A DNA stretch of 64,000 nucleotides from Asticcacaulis sp. AC466 (GTDB lineage Bacteria; Pseudomonadota; Alphaproteobacteria; Caulobacterales; Caulobacteraceae), in NCBI RefSeq assembly GCF_000495815.1, contig NZ_AWGE01000012.1:124001-188000 (forward strand), read 5' to 3'. Shown here one piece after another: positions 53,868-63,498 of the stretch. The notes beneath the pieces were generated by a model. The model saw nothing but the letters and a program-made list of their open reading frames with translations, searched no databases and was not told the DNA's origin. A program made the position numbers and the translations under genes. Each line of letters opens with the position of its first letter. Within the stretch, counting starts at the first letter, position 1.

Positions 53868-55058
53868 TTGTCAGACTTGCCGCCTCTTCACCCGAGCAAG
53901 GCCCGTTTTTACGAGCTTGATATTCTGCGCGGTGTGGCAGCGGTTCTGGTCGTGTTTTATCATTACAAGCATTTTCTGCTTATTAGTGAAGCTGCCGGTT
54001 TCGATTACGCTGACCTGCCGTTCCAAGACCTCCTCATGCCGCTGTATCTTTACGGCCAGTTTTTCGTGGAACTGTTCTTTGCCATTTCGGGGTACGTCTT
54101 TTTCTGGCTTTACGCGGATGCCATCAAAACCCGACGCACCGGCCCGGTGCGCTTTTTTATTGCCCGCTTCGCCAGGCTTTATCCGCTCTATTTCGTGACG
54201 CTTGTGGCTGCGGCCGTGCTTCAGATTGCGTATACGCACGTCTCTGGCGCGAGTTTTATCTATTCCGACAACACATCCTTCAATTTCGTGCTCAGCCTCT
54301 TCATGGTGCAGCAGTGGTGGCCTGGAGCGGTACAGACCTTCAACGGTCCTGCCTGGTCGATTTCGGTCGAAGTTTTCCTCTACGCCTTGTTTTTCCTGAT
54401 TTGCTATCTGAGGCGGACATCGTATTTTGTTCTATTGCTTCTGATTGTTATTGGCCTGACGATTAAGGACATGGACGCCCTGAGCGATTTCGCCCGCGGC
54501 ATGCCGCATTTTTTCATTGGGGGATTGGTCTTCTATCTCGTGCAATGGCTACGCGCCGATGGACGGGAAAAAATACGCAAAGCGGTCACCATCGGCCTCG
54601 GGATAGTCCTGCCGGTGTTGGCTGTAATCAGTTTCGTGCGGGGACGGGTGCCTGGGCAACTGCATGGGAATGACCTTGTTTCCACCGTTTTTAGCGTTGA
54701 CAGTTTCATCTACATTTTTCTGCCGCTTTTCCTTTTGCAGATCGGCTTGATGCAGGGGCATTGGAAGGTCTCGCTGATGAGTCGTGAGACCCTGCATCGG
54801 TGGTCATGGATCGGCGATATCAGCTATGCGGTTTATTTGATCCATTTCCCTCTTCAACTGGCGATGATGCTCATCTTGTCCGCCTGGCCGGCCGCCACAC
54901 GATTGGCCATTTTCAGTTCGCCCATCACCCTCATCGGCTTTATGGGAACGGCTTGCGGACTGGCATGGCTGAGCCATCGCTATTTTGAAATGCCGATGCA
55001 GCGCTTTTTACGCGGCTGGATGGGGGAACGTCTGGATAAGCCAAAAGCGCTGGGCTAA
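53868..55058 (+). CDS. Membrane O-acyltransferase (Acyltransferase_3 family), second copy
   Basis: The 396-residue protein has about ten helices. The opening FYELDILRGVAAVLVVFYHYKHF carries the conserved catalytic histidine region; FAISGYVFFWLYAD, RFFIARFARLYPLYFV and WSISVEVFLYALFFLIC follow. It has no SGNH domain. The start is a TTG with only a weak upstream site, 15 bp after the polyprenyl synthase stop, so translation may depend on the upstream gene. Base composition appears slightly lower in GC than its neighbours, a possible sign of transfer. The acyl acceptor is unknown. Confidence 0.88.
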   Translation: MSDLPPLHPSKARFYELDILRGVAAVLVVFYHYKHFLLISEAAGFDYADLPFQDLLMPLYLYGQFFVELFFAISGYVFFWLYADAIKTRRTGPVRFFIARFARLYPLYFVTLVAAAVLQIAYTHVSGASFIYSDNTSFNFVLSLFMVQQWWPGAVQTFNGPAWSISVEVFLYALFFLICYLRRTSYFVLLLLIVIGLTIKDMDALSDFARGMPHFFIGGLVFYLVQWLRADGREKIRKAVTIGLGIVLPVLAVISFVRGRVPGQLHGNDLVSTVFSVDSFIYIFLPLFLLQIGLMQGHWKVSLMSRETLHRWSWIGDISYAVYLIHFPLQLAMMLILSAWPAATRLAIFSSPITLIGFMGTACGLAWLSHRYFEMPMQRFLRGWMGERLDKPKALG

Positions 55059-55092
55059 AACGAATCTTCGAACTTAATATCGGGAGCAGATC

Positions 55093-56616
55093 ATGGCGGA
55101 CACCACAGGCGCCTTTGTTGGCCAGGCCACTCAACCGGAAGTCCTGCTCTATAGCCGCGCCAACCGGCATGGGCTTATTGCCGGCGCGACCGGCACCGGC
55201 AAGACCGTAACCTTGCAGATCCTCGCCCAGGCTTTTTCTGACGCTGGCGTGCCAGTGTTTGCCGCCGACATCAAGGGTGACCTGTCGGGCATATCGCAAC
55301 TCGGCCAGCCCAATGACAAACTGTTGGCGCGCGCCCAGCAGATGAATCTCGAACTGACGCCCGCCGCCGCCCCGGTCATCTTTTGGGACCTCTATGGCCA
55401 GAAGGGCCACCCGATCCGCGCCACCATTTCCGAGATGGGGCCCTTGCTGCTGGCCCGGCTCCTGGAACTGAACGATGTGCAGGAAGGCGTGCTCAACATT
55501 GCCTTTGCGGTCGCGGACAAGGAAGGCCTGCTGCTGCTCGATCTCAACGACCTGCGCGCCATACTGAGCCACATCTCCGACAACGCCAAGGCCTTGAGCC
55601 AGGTCTACGGCCAGGTGTCACCCACGACGGTCGCCACCATCCTGCGGCAATTGCTGACCCTGGAAAATCAAGGGGCGGCGCAGTTCTTCGGTGAACCCGC
55701 TCTGCGCCTCGAAGACCTGATGCGCACCCATATTTCCGGAAAAGGCTATGTCAACATCCTGACGTCCGACCGTCTGATGCAGAATCCGAAGCTCTATTCG
55801 ACCTTCCTGCTGTGGTTGATGTCGGAGCTCTTCGAGGAACTGCCAGAAGTGGGCGATCCGGAAAAACCGCGCCTTGTCTTCTTCTTCGACGAAGCCCACC
55901 TTTTGTTCAATGAGGCCTCCAAGGCATTGCTGCAAAAAATCGAGCAGGTCGTGCGCCTGATCCGTTCGAAAGGCGTGGGCATCTATTTCATCACCCAGAA
56001 TCCGGCCGATATTCCCGATACCGTGCTGGGGCAGTTGGGTAACCGGGTTCAACATGCCCTGCGCGCCTATACCCCGTCGGAGCAGAAGGGCCTGAAGGCG
56101 GCGGCCGATTCGTTCCGCGCCAATCCCGCCTTCGATACGCTTGAGGTCCTTCAGGCGCTTGGGACGGGGGAGGCGCTCGTCTCACTGCTCGACGTAAAGG
56201 GTATTCCAGCCATTTGCGACAGGACGCTCATTCGCCCGCCGGCGTCGCGCATGGGACCGGCGACCGATCAGGAACGCGCCGACCTCATGGCCAAATCGCC
56301 GGTGAGTGGTGTCTATGATACGACTAAGGACCGCGAGTCAGCCTACGAAATCCTGACGGCGCGCATCGCCAAGGCCCAGGCCGAGGCGCCACCACCCCCG
56401 CCGTCCGCGGAGGAGAAGGCGGCAGCCAAGGCCGCGCTCCAGGCGGCGAAAGAAGAAGAACGCCAGAAGGCCGCCGAAGAAAAGGCACGCCAGAAGGCGG
56501 CGGCGCAGACCATGAAGTCGGTCACGTCGGTCGCCGTGCCGATCATCCGGTCGATGGGTATCGCCCTGGGCCGTGAACTGTTGCGCGGTCTTATGGGCAA
56601 CAGCAAACGGCGCTGA
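55093..56616 (+). CDS. HerA-like ATPase (DUF853 / YjgR family)
   Basis: The 507-residue cytosolic ATPase has Walker [17 protein letters not shown] (about residues 31-46), [15 protein letters not shown] and Walker [17 protein letters not shown] (about 258-273), [42 protein letters not shown]. The C-terminus is a Glu/Lys/Ala-rich coiled coil (about 425-480), ending in a hydrophobic/basic helix. It is related to HerA/FtsK helicases, but its function is not established. No NurA nuclease gene, the archaeal HerA partner, is adjacent. The ATG follows CGGGAGC. Confidence 0.9.
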   Translation: MADTTGAFVGQATQPEVLLYSRANRHGLIAGATGTGKTVTLQILAQAFSDAGVPVFAADIKGDLSGISQLGQPNDKLLARAQQMNLELTPAAAPVIFWDLYGQKGHPIRATISEMGPLLLARLLELNDVQEGVLNIAFAVADKEGLLLLDLNDLRAILSHISDNAKALSQVYGQVSPTTVATILRQLLTLENQGAAQFFGEPALRLEDLMRTHISGKGYVNILTSDRLMQNPKLYSTFLLWLMSELFEELPEVGDPEKPRLVFFFDEAHLLFNEASKALLQKIEQVVRLIRSKGVGIYFITQNPADIPDTVLGQLGNRVQHALRAYTPSEQKGLKAAADSFRANPAFDTLEVLQALGTGEALVSLLDVKGIPAICDRTLIRPPASRMGPATDQERADLMAKSPVSGVYDTTKDRESAYEILTARIAKAQAEAPPPPPSAEEKAAAKAALQAAKEEERQKAAEEKARQKAAAQTMKSVTSVAVPIIRSMGIALGRELLRGLMGNSKRR

Positions 56617-56623
56617 TGTAAAA

Positions 56624-57376
56624 TCAGAGGTCCAGCATGTCCACGGTTTTCCAGACCAGGTGCTGGCCGGAGTCGACGCAGATCATCTGGCCCGTCACGC
56701 TGGGCGCGTTGAGCAGATACAGAACGGCGGCGGCGACTTCCTCGGGCGAGGTCGGTTTTTGCAGCAGGGTCGATCGCGCCTCGCGGTCGAAATCCTTCTC
56801 GCTCTGGTGAATCGATTTCAGGGTTGGACCGGGGCCGACGGCATTGACGCGAATATGCGGCGCCAAGGCCTGGGCCAGGGTACGTGTGGCGTGCCAAAGG
56901 CCGGCCTTCGACATGCTGTAGCTGAAAAAGGGCGGAGACGGTTTCAGGACCCGCTGGTCAATCATATTGATGATCGACGCGCCCGGCCGGATGTCGGGCT
57001 GCTCGGCAAAGGCCTGCGCCAACAGAACCGGCGCCAGCAGATTGGTGTCCATGTGGGTTTGCCAACTGTCGATGGTCAGCGTGCGGGCGCGGTCGTCGGC
57101 GAAGACCGAGGCATTATTGACAAGTACGTCTACGGGGCCAAGCGCATCGCGGGCCTTGCCGATCAGGCCTGAGACCGTGGCGACATCGGACAGATCGCCC
57201 TGGATAGGGTGGGCGCGCACGCCAAGGCCTTCCAGTTCGGCGACAAGCGCCACGGCGTCGTCCTGCGAACGGCCGTAATGAACGCCTATATCGTAACCGG
57301 CCTTGGCCAGGGCTATGGCGATGGCGCGGCCAATCCGCTTGGCGGCGCCAGTGACAAGTGCGGTCTTGTTAGTCAA
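56624..57376 (-). CDS. Short-chain dehydrogenase, pteridine-reductase-like
   Basis: The 250-residue NAD(P)H-dependent SDR starts MTNKTALVTGAAKRIGRAIAIALAKAG. The TG-x3-R-x-G motif (residues 9-15) is that of pteridine reductases and FolM, rather than the usual TG-x3-G-x-G. NNAS at about 87 and Y-x-x-x-K in YSMSKAG (about 150) complete the active site. A dihydropteridine or dihydrofolate substrate is plausible. It starts with a TTG that overlaps the end of a 26-residue membrane ORF, so its translation may be coupled to that ORF. Confidence 0.85.
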   Translation of the reverse strand: MTNKTALVTGAAKRIGRAIAIALAKAGYDIGVHYGRSQDDAVALVAELEGLGVRAHPIQGDLSDVATVSGLIGKARDALGPVDVLVNNASVFADDRARTLTIDSWQTHMDTNLLAPVLLAQAFAEQPDIRPGASIINMIDQRVLKPSPPFFSYSMSKAGLWHATRTLAQALAPHIRVNAVGPGPTLKSIHQSEKDFDREARSTLLQKPTSPEEVAAAVLYLLNAPSVTGQMICVDSGQHLVWKTVDMLDL

Positions 57377-57449
57377 TGCGACCGAAGTCGATGACGTTCA
57401 TCACGCACATGAAGATCAGGAAAGAAGCGAGAATAGCGATGGCAAGCAT
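57369..57449 (-). CDS. Tiny single-helix membrane ORF overlapping the SDR start
   Basis: ATG 57449, with GGAG eight bases upstream, to TAA 57369: 26 residues, MLAIAILASFLIFMCVMNVI and then DFGRID. It is a single hydrophobic helix with a polar tail. The last bases, TTGACTAA, contain the TTG start of the SDR gene, so the two overlap by eight bases. The LA.F.LFM-like core resembles the tiny proteins at 10331-10650. Whether its peptide matters, or only its translation, is unknown. Confidence 0.5.
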   Translation of the reverse strand: MLAIAILASFLIFMCVMNVIDFGRID

Positions 57450-57586
57450 GGAAGGACTCCGCGACTATATGGCATTTCGGTTACACGCTCGCACGCGCCT
57501 AGACAAGAGCCTCATCACGGATATTTAATCCAGACGCCTGAGTTTGGCGTATTGCGCCTGTTACGTATTGGAGCCATGCTTAGCCT

Positions 57587-58060
57587 ATGGAAGATTGGAA
57601 ACGTGTCGTTGAGCCCTATTCGCGTCCGCTGTTTTTCGCCTATTCCCGGGCGACACGTGGCAAGACGCTGGGCGTGCGTGGATTGGTGGTCAACCCCAAG
57701 GGCGAGGTGCTGCTGATCGAGCATACTTATCTGCCTGGCTGGTGGCTGCCCGGCGGCGGGGTCGATGCTGGTGAAACCGCTCATGCGGCGGTGGCGCGCG
57801 AATTGCGCGAAGAAGCCGGCGTCAATCCGCTCGAACTCCCCCGCCTGCTGTCGGTGCATAGCAATGAGCAGTTCTTCCCCGGCGACCACGTTCTTCTGTT
57901 CCGTGTCGATGTCTTCGAAAACGTGCCGATGACGGCGCACGCCGAGATCAAGAATGTCGGCTTTTTTTCGCCGGACGCCTTGCCGGAAAATATCAATGGC
58001 GGCAGCTTGCGGCGCATACAGGAGGCCTTGCAGGGCTTTCCCCCGGATCCGCTCTGGTAG
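57587..58060 (+). CDS. NUDIX hydrolase
   Basis: The 157-residue protein contains the Nudix box GGGVDAGETAHAAVARELREEAGV, matching G-x5-E-x7-R-E-x2-E-E-x-G. NUDIX enzymes hydrolyse nucleoside diphosphates linked to another group. The surrounding fold is GLVVNPKGEVLLIEHTYLPGWWLPGGG. The substrate cannot be inferred. Its stop TAG lies inside the first copy of a tandem duplication shared with the following gene's end. Confidence 0.92.
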   Translation: MEDWKRVVEPYSRPLFFAYSRATRGKTLGVRGLVVNPKGEVLLIEHTYLPGWWLPGGGVDAGETAHAAVARELREEAGVNPLELPRLLSVHSNEQFFPGDHVLLFRVDVFENVPMTAHAEIKNVGFFSPDALPENINGGSLRRIQEALQGFPPDPLW

Positions 58061-58083
58061 ACTGGCCTCTCTGGTAGACTGGC
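58052..58083. repeat. Tandem 15-bp duplication at two convergent gene ends
   Basis: CTCTGGTAGACTGGC occurs at 58052-58066 and 58069-58083, separated by CT (17-bp period). The first copy contains the NUDIX stop TAG; the end of the second copy begins the stop codon of the convergent acyltransferase. Confidence 0.85.
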
Positions 58084-59270
58084 TACTCTGCCGGTGGCGG
58101 GCTGGGGCGAACGGTCAGGTCGCGAACGAACCCGACGAGCTTGCCGTAGTTTTCCCGTGTGAAGACTGGTTTGCGGTTTTCCAGCCTCTTGATCAGGTTG
58201 CGCGCCCAGATGCGTGACGGCTTTTCATAATAGTAGTGGGTCACTGCGGCAATCCCGATAGACAGGGCGATCGAAATCAAAGCCCAGTTCAGTCGCGAAA
58301 TATTGCCGGCCAGTCCCCAGGCGGGCAGGGACTTGAGAATAATCTTCTGGATCAGGTCGTGCACCAGGTAGAGGGCGAACGATATGACGCCCAGCCAGTA
58401 GGTGATCCGGCTTTGCAGCAGGCGCGCGACCAGGCCTTCGTCATGGCTCAGGCTCATGATGAGTCCGGCAAATGCCGCGATCAGCCATAGGTCGGTCGCC
58501 TTGTAGCAGAGCAGGACGAGGGCGATCAGCAGGAACAGACCCGATGCTCGCGCCGGGATCAGGTCTTTGAAGCGGAAAGCGACCAGACCGATGTAAAATG
58601 AGGCCAGGCAGCGCAGAAGCGTGCCGGGTGCATAGGAATGCACGACATCCAGTTGCCCGGCATGATGATGGGTATGGGTCATCCAGAACGGCCCAAAGGC
58701 GACTGAGGTCAGGACGGCGAAGGCAACCGCTGTGCCCATCAAGGCATAACGGCGCGGCATCCACATGGCCAGCATGATGCTGAACGGAAACAGCAGGTAG
58801 GCCGCCCATTCGGTGCTGATCGACCACGATGGCGGCACGATAGAATAGGCCAGGCCCCAGACGTGGGTCATGGTGATGTTGAAGGGCAGGGCGCGCAGGA
58901 CATCGTCGTCAAACCGGTAGGTGTCGCTGAGCACCGTGGTGATGGCCACGGCGGTAATCAGCGTCATGAGAATGTACAGCGGATATATCCGCGCCAGTCG
59001 GACCAGCAGAAACTGCTTGAAATTTTTCAGGGAAAAACCATCGCGGAACCAGTCGGCATAGGTGATCGCCATGACGAAGCCGGACAGGATGAAGAACAGG
59101 TCCACCGCCATATAGCCGTGACGGATGAACGGCTTGATCAGCGACGGAAAGGCCACCAAACCGTTGGCGTGGAAAAAGACGACATAGAGCGCAGCCACGC
59201 CACGCAGGCCGGTCAGGGCTTTTATCTCGCGGGATTTTCGCGCGGTCGTCGGGATGGCGGCGGGCGTCAT
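58083..59270 (-). CDS. Membrane O-acyltransferase (Acyltransferase_3 family), third copy
   Basis: The 395-residue protein has about ten helices. The opening REIKALTGLRGVAALYVVFFHANGL, YMAVDLFFILSGFVMAITYADWF and WSISTEWAAYLLFPFSIML carry the OafA-like acyltransferase motifs. There is no SGNH domain. It is separate from the other two copies in the window, with no polysaccharide cluster next to it. It is convergent with the NUDIX gene. Confidence 0.9.
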   Translation of the reverse strand: MTPAAIPTTARKSREIKALTGLRGVAALYVVFFHANGLVAFPSLIKPFIRHGYMAVDLFFILSGFVMAITYADWFRDGFSLKNFKQFLLVRLARIYPLYILMTLITAVAITTVLSDTYRFDDDVLRALPFNITMTHVWGLAYSIVPPSWSISTEWAAYLLFPFSIMLAMWMPRRYALMGTAVAFAVLTSVAFGPFWMTHTHHHAGQLDVVHSYAPGTLLRCLASFYIGLVAFRFKDLIPARASGLFLLIALVLLCYKATDLWLIAAFAGLIMSLSHDEGLVARLLQSRITYWLGVISFALYLVHDLIQKIILKSLPAWGLAGNISRLNWALISIALSIGIAAVTHYYYEKPSRIWARNLIKRLENRKPVFTRENYGKLVGFVRDLTVRPSPPPAE

Positions 59271-59519
59271 GAAAGCTCGATACTGTTCCGGAAGGTGCCC
59301 TATATAGGCTATTGTGGGTAGAATACCAATTCACAATCACGGCCGCGTGATTGAACTTTTGTTACACGCCGCTGACAAAACGGCGTGGGAATCGGCGCTA
59401 GACTCTCCCATATAGGTCCTGGCCCCACCCGCTATGGCCTGTTTCCTTGTTTTGTCGCGCGCGTTTTTATATCTCACGACCCCGGTCACGGGCGCGATTC
59501 ATGTTAAGCCTGTTGTGTA

Positions 59520-61442
59520 ATGCCCGAACCCGACGATACCGAAATCATTATCGCGACACCTACCGGCTTTCCGGACAGCCCGGAAGACGCGCCGCTTATC
59601 GGCGCGGAGCTGATCCGGCGCGAAGCGGCCCTGGCACCTGACAAGCCGGGTGTATACCGGATGCTGGGCGCCGATGGCGAAGTGCTCTACGTCGGTAAGG
59701 CGAAGTCGCTGAAAAAACGCGTTCTTCAATACGCGCAAGGCCGTTTCCATACCCAGCGCATCGCCCGTATGGTCGCCCTGACGCGCGAAATGGTCCTGCT
59801 GCGCACCGACACCGAAGGCGAAGCGCTTCTGCTCGAAGCCCGTCTGATCAAGGCGCTCAAGCCGCGGTACAATGTTCTGCTGCGCGACGACAAGATGTTC
59901 GCCGAAATCCTCGTGCGTAAGGATCACGAAGCGCCGCAAATTACCAAGCATCGCGGCGCCCATTCGATTCCGGGCGATTATTTCGGCCCGTTCGCCTCTA
60001 CAAATGCCGTCAACCAGACGCTGGACACCTTGCAGAAGGCGTTTCTGCTGCGCACCTGCACCGACAGTGTCTACGCGGCGCGCACGCGTCCCTGCATGTT
60101 GCACCAGATCAAGCGCTGCTCGGCGCCGTGCACGGGCGTGATCAGCCTGCCCGACTATAACGATCTGGCGCGTCAGGCGCATGATTTCCTGCGTGGCAAA
60201 AGCCGGGCCGTCATCGAACGCCTGTCGAAAGAGATGATGCAGGCGTCCGACGACATGGATTTCGAACGGGCCGCCCACCTGCGCGATCGGGTGCGGGCCT
60301 TGAATCACGTCTCGCTGTCGTCCTCGGTCGATCTGGGCGATGAAGAAGCGGACGTCTTTGCCGTCTTCAACGAAGGGGGGGCGGCCTGCGTGCAGGCCGT
60401 CTTTTATCGTGCCGGCCAGAATTGGGGCGACCGCGCCTATTTCCCGCGCATCGACCAAGAAGACGATGCCGGGGGTATTCTCGACGCCTTTCTGGGGCAG
60501 TTTTACCAGGATCGCCAGGTGCCGCGCCTGGTTCTGGTATCGCACGACCTGCATGAGCCCGATCTGATGATGGAGGCCTTGTCGCTCAAGGCGGACCGCA
60601 AGGTGCAGGTACTGCGGCCAAGACGCGGCGGCAAGTGCGAAGTCGTCCAGAGCGCCCTGAATAATGCCCGCGCCGCGCTTGGACGCAAACTGGCCGAAAC
60701 CAGCGCGCAATCGAAACTGCTTCAGGGTGTTTGCCAGGCGTTCGGTCTGGACGCACCGCCGACACGGATTGAGGTGTACGATAACTCCCACCTGGGCGGC
60801 ACCCATGCGGTGGGCGGCATGATTGTCGCCGGACCAGAAGGGTTCCTGAAAAGTCAGTACCGCAAGTTTACCATCCGCGATCTCGATACCGTGCCGGGCG
60901 ACGATTACGCCATGATGGCCGAAGTGTTTCGCCGCCGCTTCATGCGCCTGGTCAGGGCCAAGGATGATACCGCCGCCGCCGAAGGGTTTGGACGGCCCGA
61001 TCTGGTGCTGGTCGACGGTGGTCAGGGGCAATTGGATGCGGTCATGACCGTGATGCAGGAACTCGGTATGACCGATATCCGGATTGTCGGCGTCGCCAAG
61101 GGGCCGGATCGCGACGCCGGGATGGAACGCTTCTTCATGCCGGGGCGTCTGCCCTTCATGATGGAGCCGAAGTCGCCGGTTTTGTATTACCTGCAACGCC
61201 TGCGCGACGAAGCGCACCGCTATGCCATCGGCGCCAATCGCCAGAAGCGCGACGCCGCCATTACCAAGAACCCGCTCGACGAAATCGACGGTATCGGCGC
61301 TAAGCGCAAGCGCGCGCTGCTGGCGGCCTTCGGGTCCGGGCGTGAGGTCGGTCGGGCCACGGTCGATGAATTGATGAAGATCGAAGGCGTGAGTGCAGCC
61401 CTAGCCCAGAAAATCTACGACTTCTTTCACGCCGGCACTTAA
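59520..61442 (+). CDS. uvrC: Excinuclease ABC subunit C
   Basis: UvrC makes the dual incisions in nucleotide excision repair. The 640-residue protein has a GIY-YIG nuclease (about residues 43-125: GVYRMLGADGEVLYVGKAKSLKKRV), Cys-rich TRPCMLHQIKRCSAPCTGVIS, a UVR UvrB-binding motif (about 225-260) and an RNase H-like C-terminal nuclease (EVYDNSHLGGTHAVGGMIV, PDLVLVDGGQGQL). HhH repeats near the end (LDEIDGIGAKRKRALLAAFGS) complete it. An unusually long 30-residue N-terminal extension precedes the nuclease. No ribosome binding site is evident before ATG 59520. Confidence 0.97.
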   Translation: MPEPDDTEIIIATPTGFPDSPEDAPLIGAELIRREAALAPDKPGVYRMLGADGEVLYVGKAKSLKKRVLQYAQGRFHTQRIARMVALTREMVLLRTDTEGEALLLEARLIKALKPRYNVLLRDDKMFAEILVRKDHEAPQITKHRGAHSIPGDYFGPFASTNAVNQTLDTLQKAFLLRTCTDSVYAARTRPCMLHQIKRCSAPCTGVISLPDYNDLARQAHDFLRGKSRAVIERLSKEMMQASDDMDFERAAHLRDRVRALNHVSLSSSVDLGDEEADVFAVFNEGGAACVQAVFYRAGQNWGDRAYFPRIDQEDDAGGILDAFLGQFYQDRQVPRLVLVSHDLHEPDLMMEALSLKADRKVQVLRPRRGGKCEVVQSALNNARAALGRKLAETSAQSKLLQGVCQAFGLDAPPTRIEVYDNSHLGGTHAVGGMIVAGPEGFLKSQYRKFTIRDLDTVPGDDYAMMAEVFRRRFMRLVRAKDDTAAAEGFGRPDLVLVDGGQGQLDAVMTVMQELGMTDIRIVGVAKGPDRDAGMERFFMPGRLPFMMEPKSPVLYYLQRLRDEAHRYAIGANRQKRDAAITKNPLDEIDGIGAKRKRALLAAFGSGREVGRATVDELMKIEGVSAALAQKIYDFFHAGT

Positions 61443-61557
61443 GCTGCGTGACCAAAAGCGACGCCAAACCGTGGCAAACCCGATAAATCGCTTGGTGCCT
61501 GATTTTTCTTGGTTAGAATGCCGCGAAACCTTTGCAACCCTGAGAAATGACGCATTC

Positions 61558-62178
61558 ATGACCGGCGAAAAAGTCAATCCGATACCCAACTTGCTGACCG
61601 GAGTCCGGCTCGTTTTCGGCGTCGTCATCTTTGTTTTGCTGGCCGGCATGGCCGGTGGCATCCCCTTCATTCAGGCGCAGTCGGACGTTTTGTTCAGTAT
61701 GCAGCGTTGGGGCGTCTATGTCTTTGTCATAGCCGCCCTGACCGACCTGTTCGACGGCGTTCTGGCGCGCAAGCTCAAGGCCGAAAGCCGATTGGGCGCT
61801 ATCCTCGATCCGATTGCCGATAAGATCCTTGTCTGCGGCACCATTCTGGGCGTCTTCGCCATCCATTCGGGCGATCCGTTCTTTGCCCTGCCGGCCGCCT
61901 TCATCCTGTTCCGGGAATTCGCCGTCAGCGCGCTGCGCGAAGCCGCCGCGGCAAAGGGGGTCAGGGTGCCGGTCAGCTTCCTGGGCAAGATCAAGACGAC
62001 CGTGCAGCTGGTGGCGCTTGGTTTGTTGCTGTTCGCCGACGCATGGTCGGCCTTCGGGCTGCAACCGGATGGGTCAACCGCCGTTCTGATGACCGCCTAT
62101 GCGCTTGTTTGGATTGCGGCGATTATTTCACTGTGGACAGGCATAGCCTACTTCATCGCGGCCCAGAAGGACCTGTAA
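61558..62178 (+). CDS. pgsA: CDP-diacylglycerol-glycerol-3-phosphate 3-phosphatidyltransferase
   Basis: PgsA makes phosphatidylglycerol phosphate in the inner membrane. The 206-residue protein opens with NPIPNLLTGVRLVFGVVIF and carries the CDP-alcohol phosphotransferase motif DLFDGVLARKLKAESRLGAILDPIADK (D-G-x2-A-R-x8-G-x3-D-x3-D). About five helices are expected. ATG 61558 gives the family start; the GTG at 61471 would add 29 residues without support. It follows uvrC by 115 bp, an arrangement common in proteobacteria. Confidence 0.95.
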   Translation: MTGEKVNPIPNLLTGVRLVFGVVIFVLLAGMAGGIPFIQAQSDVLFSMQRWGVYVFVIAALTDLFDGVLARKLKAESRLGAILDPIADKILVCGTILGVFAIHSGDPFFALPAAFILFREFAVSALREAAAAKGVRVPVSFLGKIKTTVQLVALGLLLFADAWSAFGLQPDGSTAVLMTAYALVWIAAIISLWTGIAYFIAAQKDL

Positions 62179-62361
62179 AGGGGCCGCCATAAGGAAGGTA
62201 CACGGACGCAGCCGATAGGTTTGTGTTCGGAATCGGACAAATTCGTCGATGATTTGGGAGCATATTTCGACGGTGCAACCTATGTTACGCCGATTTAATT
62301 AGACCTTTATCGAAAACTTATAGATGTTGCCGCTTGGAAGATTTGTCTCAAAAGTGGTAAT

Positions 62362-63498
62362 ATGTCCCTCGCTCTCTCCACCATACTGTATGAGTGGCGC
62401 CGATATTTCGGCGCCGTCATCGCCCTTGCCGTCGCGGGACTCCTTGTCCTGGCGATGACCGGCATGTTTATGGGCATGGCTAAATCGTTTACCGCCACGA
62501 TTGAACGCTCACCGGCTCAGATCCTGATCCTGCCGCCGCAAGCTGATGGTATATTCGGCGATACGGGTCAGGCCCGTCGTCTGATCCCCATGGTGTATCA
62601 GCACCCGGACGTTGTTGAAGTTCAGCCGATGGTTATGAACTGGGCGATGTGGTCCAATTTCCCGAAGAATGGTCAGCCGTCGAAAAGCGACGGCGTCAGG
62701 GTGGTCGTTGTAGACCCGGTTCGGGGCGCGGTAACCATGCCGAGCGATTTTTCCGACGCCACGATCGATGCCTTGAAGGAGCCTTTTGCGGTTATCCTCG
62801 ACCGGTCGAGCTTGGGTAAGTTGGGCGTTAAGGTCGGTGACAAGGCCAAGATGAATGGACGCACCGTAACGGTGGCCGGCGTGGTCGATGGCTATCCCAA
62901 CATGTTCAACACCCAGGTTTTCACCTCGTACCAGACGGCGAAGCTGCTCTATGTCGCCAGTGATGGGCCCCGCGTCGGCCCGCTGCTGGTCAAGTTGCGC
63001 GACCCAAGCCGGTCCATAGCTGTCGCTGCCGAACTGAACGCCATGGGTGCCGGCCAGTACAAGGCCTGGACGCGTGAGGAACTGGCCAAGACGTCCCAGG
63101 TCGGCATGCTCAAGGAAGGCGGCATTGCGGTCATCCTCGGCTTCATGGCCGTTGTCGGCGTCTTCATCGGCATTGTCATCACCTGGCAAACTCTGCAAGG
63201 CGCCATCATGGCCAATATCAAGGAATTCGCCTCCCTGCGGGCACTCGGCGTCTCCATGGGGAGCCTGCGCCTGATCATCATGGAACTCAGCTTCTGGGTC
63301 GGGGTGGCGGGGCTTTTCCTTACCGTGGCTCTGGTGGCCGGCGTGGCTGCCCTTGCCAAGATGGGCGGCGTGCCCATGGACTTCCCGTTGTTCATCGACA
63401 TTCCTGTTGGGATCATGTTGATGATCATCGCCATCCTGTCGGGTCTCTTCTCGCTCGGCGTCCTCAAGAAAAGCCAGCCGGCGGATTTGTTACGATGA
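62362..63498 (+). CDS. FtsX/MacB-type ABC transporter permease (DevC-like)
   Basis: The 378-residue protein has one N-terminal helix (IALAVAGLLVLAMTGMF), a large periplasmic domain (about residues 45-250) and three C-terminal helices (GIAVILGFMAVVGVFIGIVI, LSFWVGVAGLFLTVALVAGV and FIDIPVGIMLMIIAILSGLFS). This is the mechanotransmission topology of MacB, LolCE and DevC permeases. It overlaps the downstream ATPase gene by four bases (ATGA), so the two form one transporter. A membrane-fusion protein may follow beyond the window. Substrate unknown. Confidence 0.9.
   Translation: MSLALSTILYEWRRYFGAVIALAVAGLLVLAMTGMFMGMAKSFTATIERSPAQILILPPQADGIFGDTGQARRLIPMVYQHPDVVEVQPMVMNWAMWSNFPKNGQPSKSDGVRVVVVDPVRGAVTMPSDFSDATIDALKEPFAVILDRSSLGKLGVKVGDKAKMNGRTVTVAGVVDGYPNMFNTQVFTSYQTAKLLYVASDGPRVGPLLVKLRDPSRSIAVAAELNAMGAGQYKAWTREELAKTSQVGMLKEGGIAVILGFMAVVGVFIGIVITWQTLQGAIMANIKEFASLRALGVSMGSLRLIIMELSFWVGVAGLFLTVALVAGVAALAKMGGVPMDFPLFIDIPVGIMLMIIAILSGLFSLGVLKKSQPADLLR

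Noticed and set aside
62295-62315. CtrA-like TTAA-N7-TTAA site before the ABC permease
   Set aside because: It is TTAA-N7-TTTA, with one mismatch, and single such sites are frequent in AT-rich gaps.
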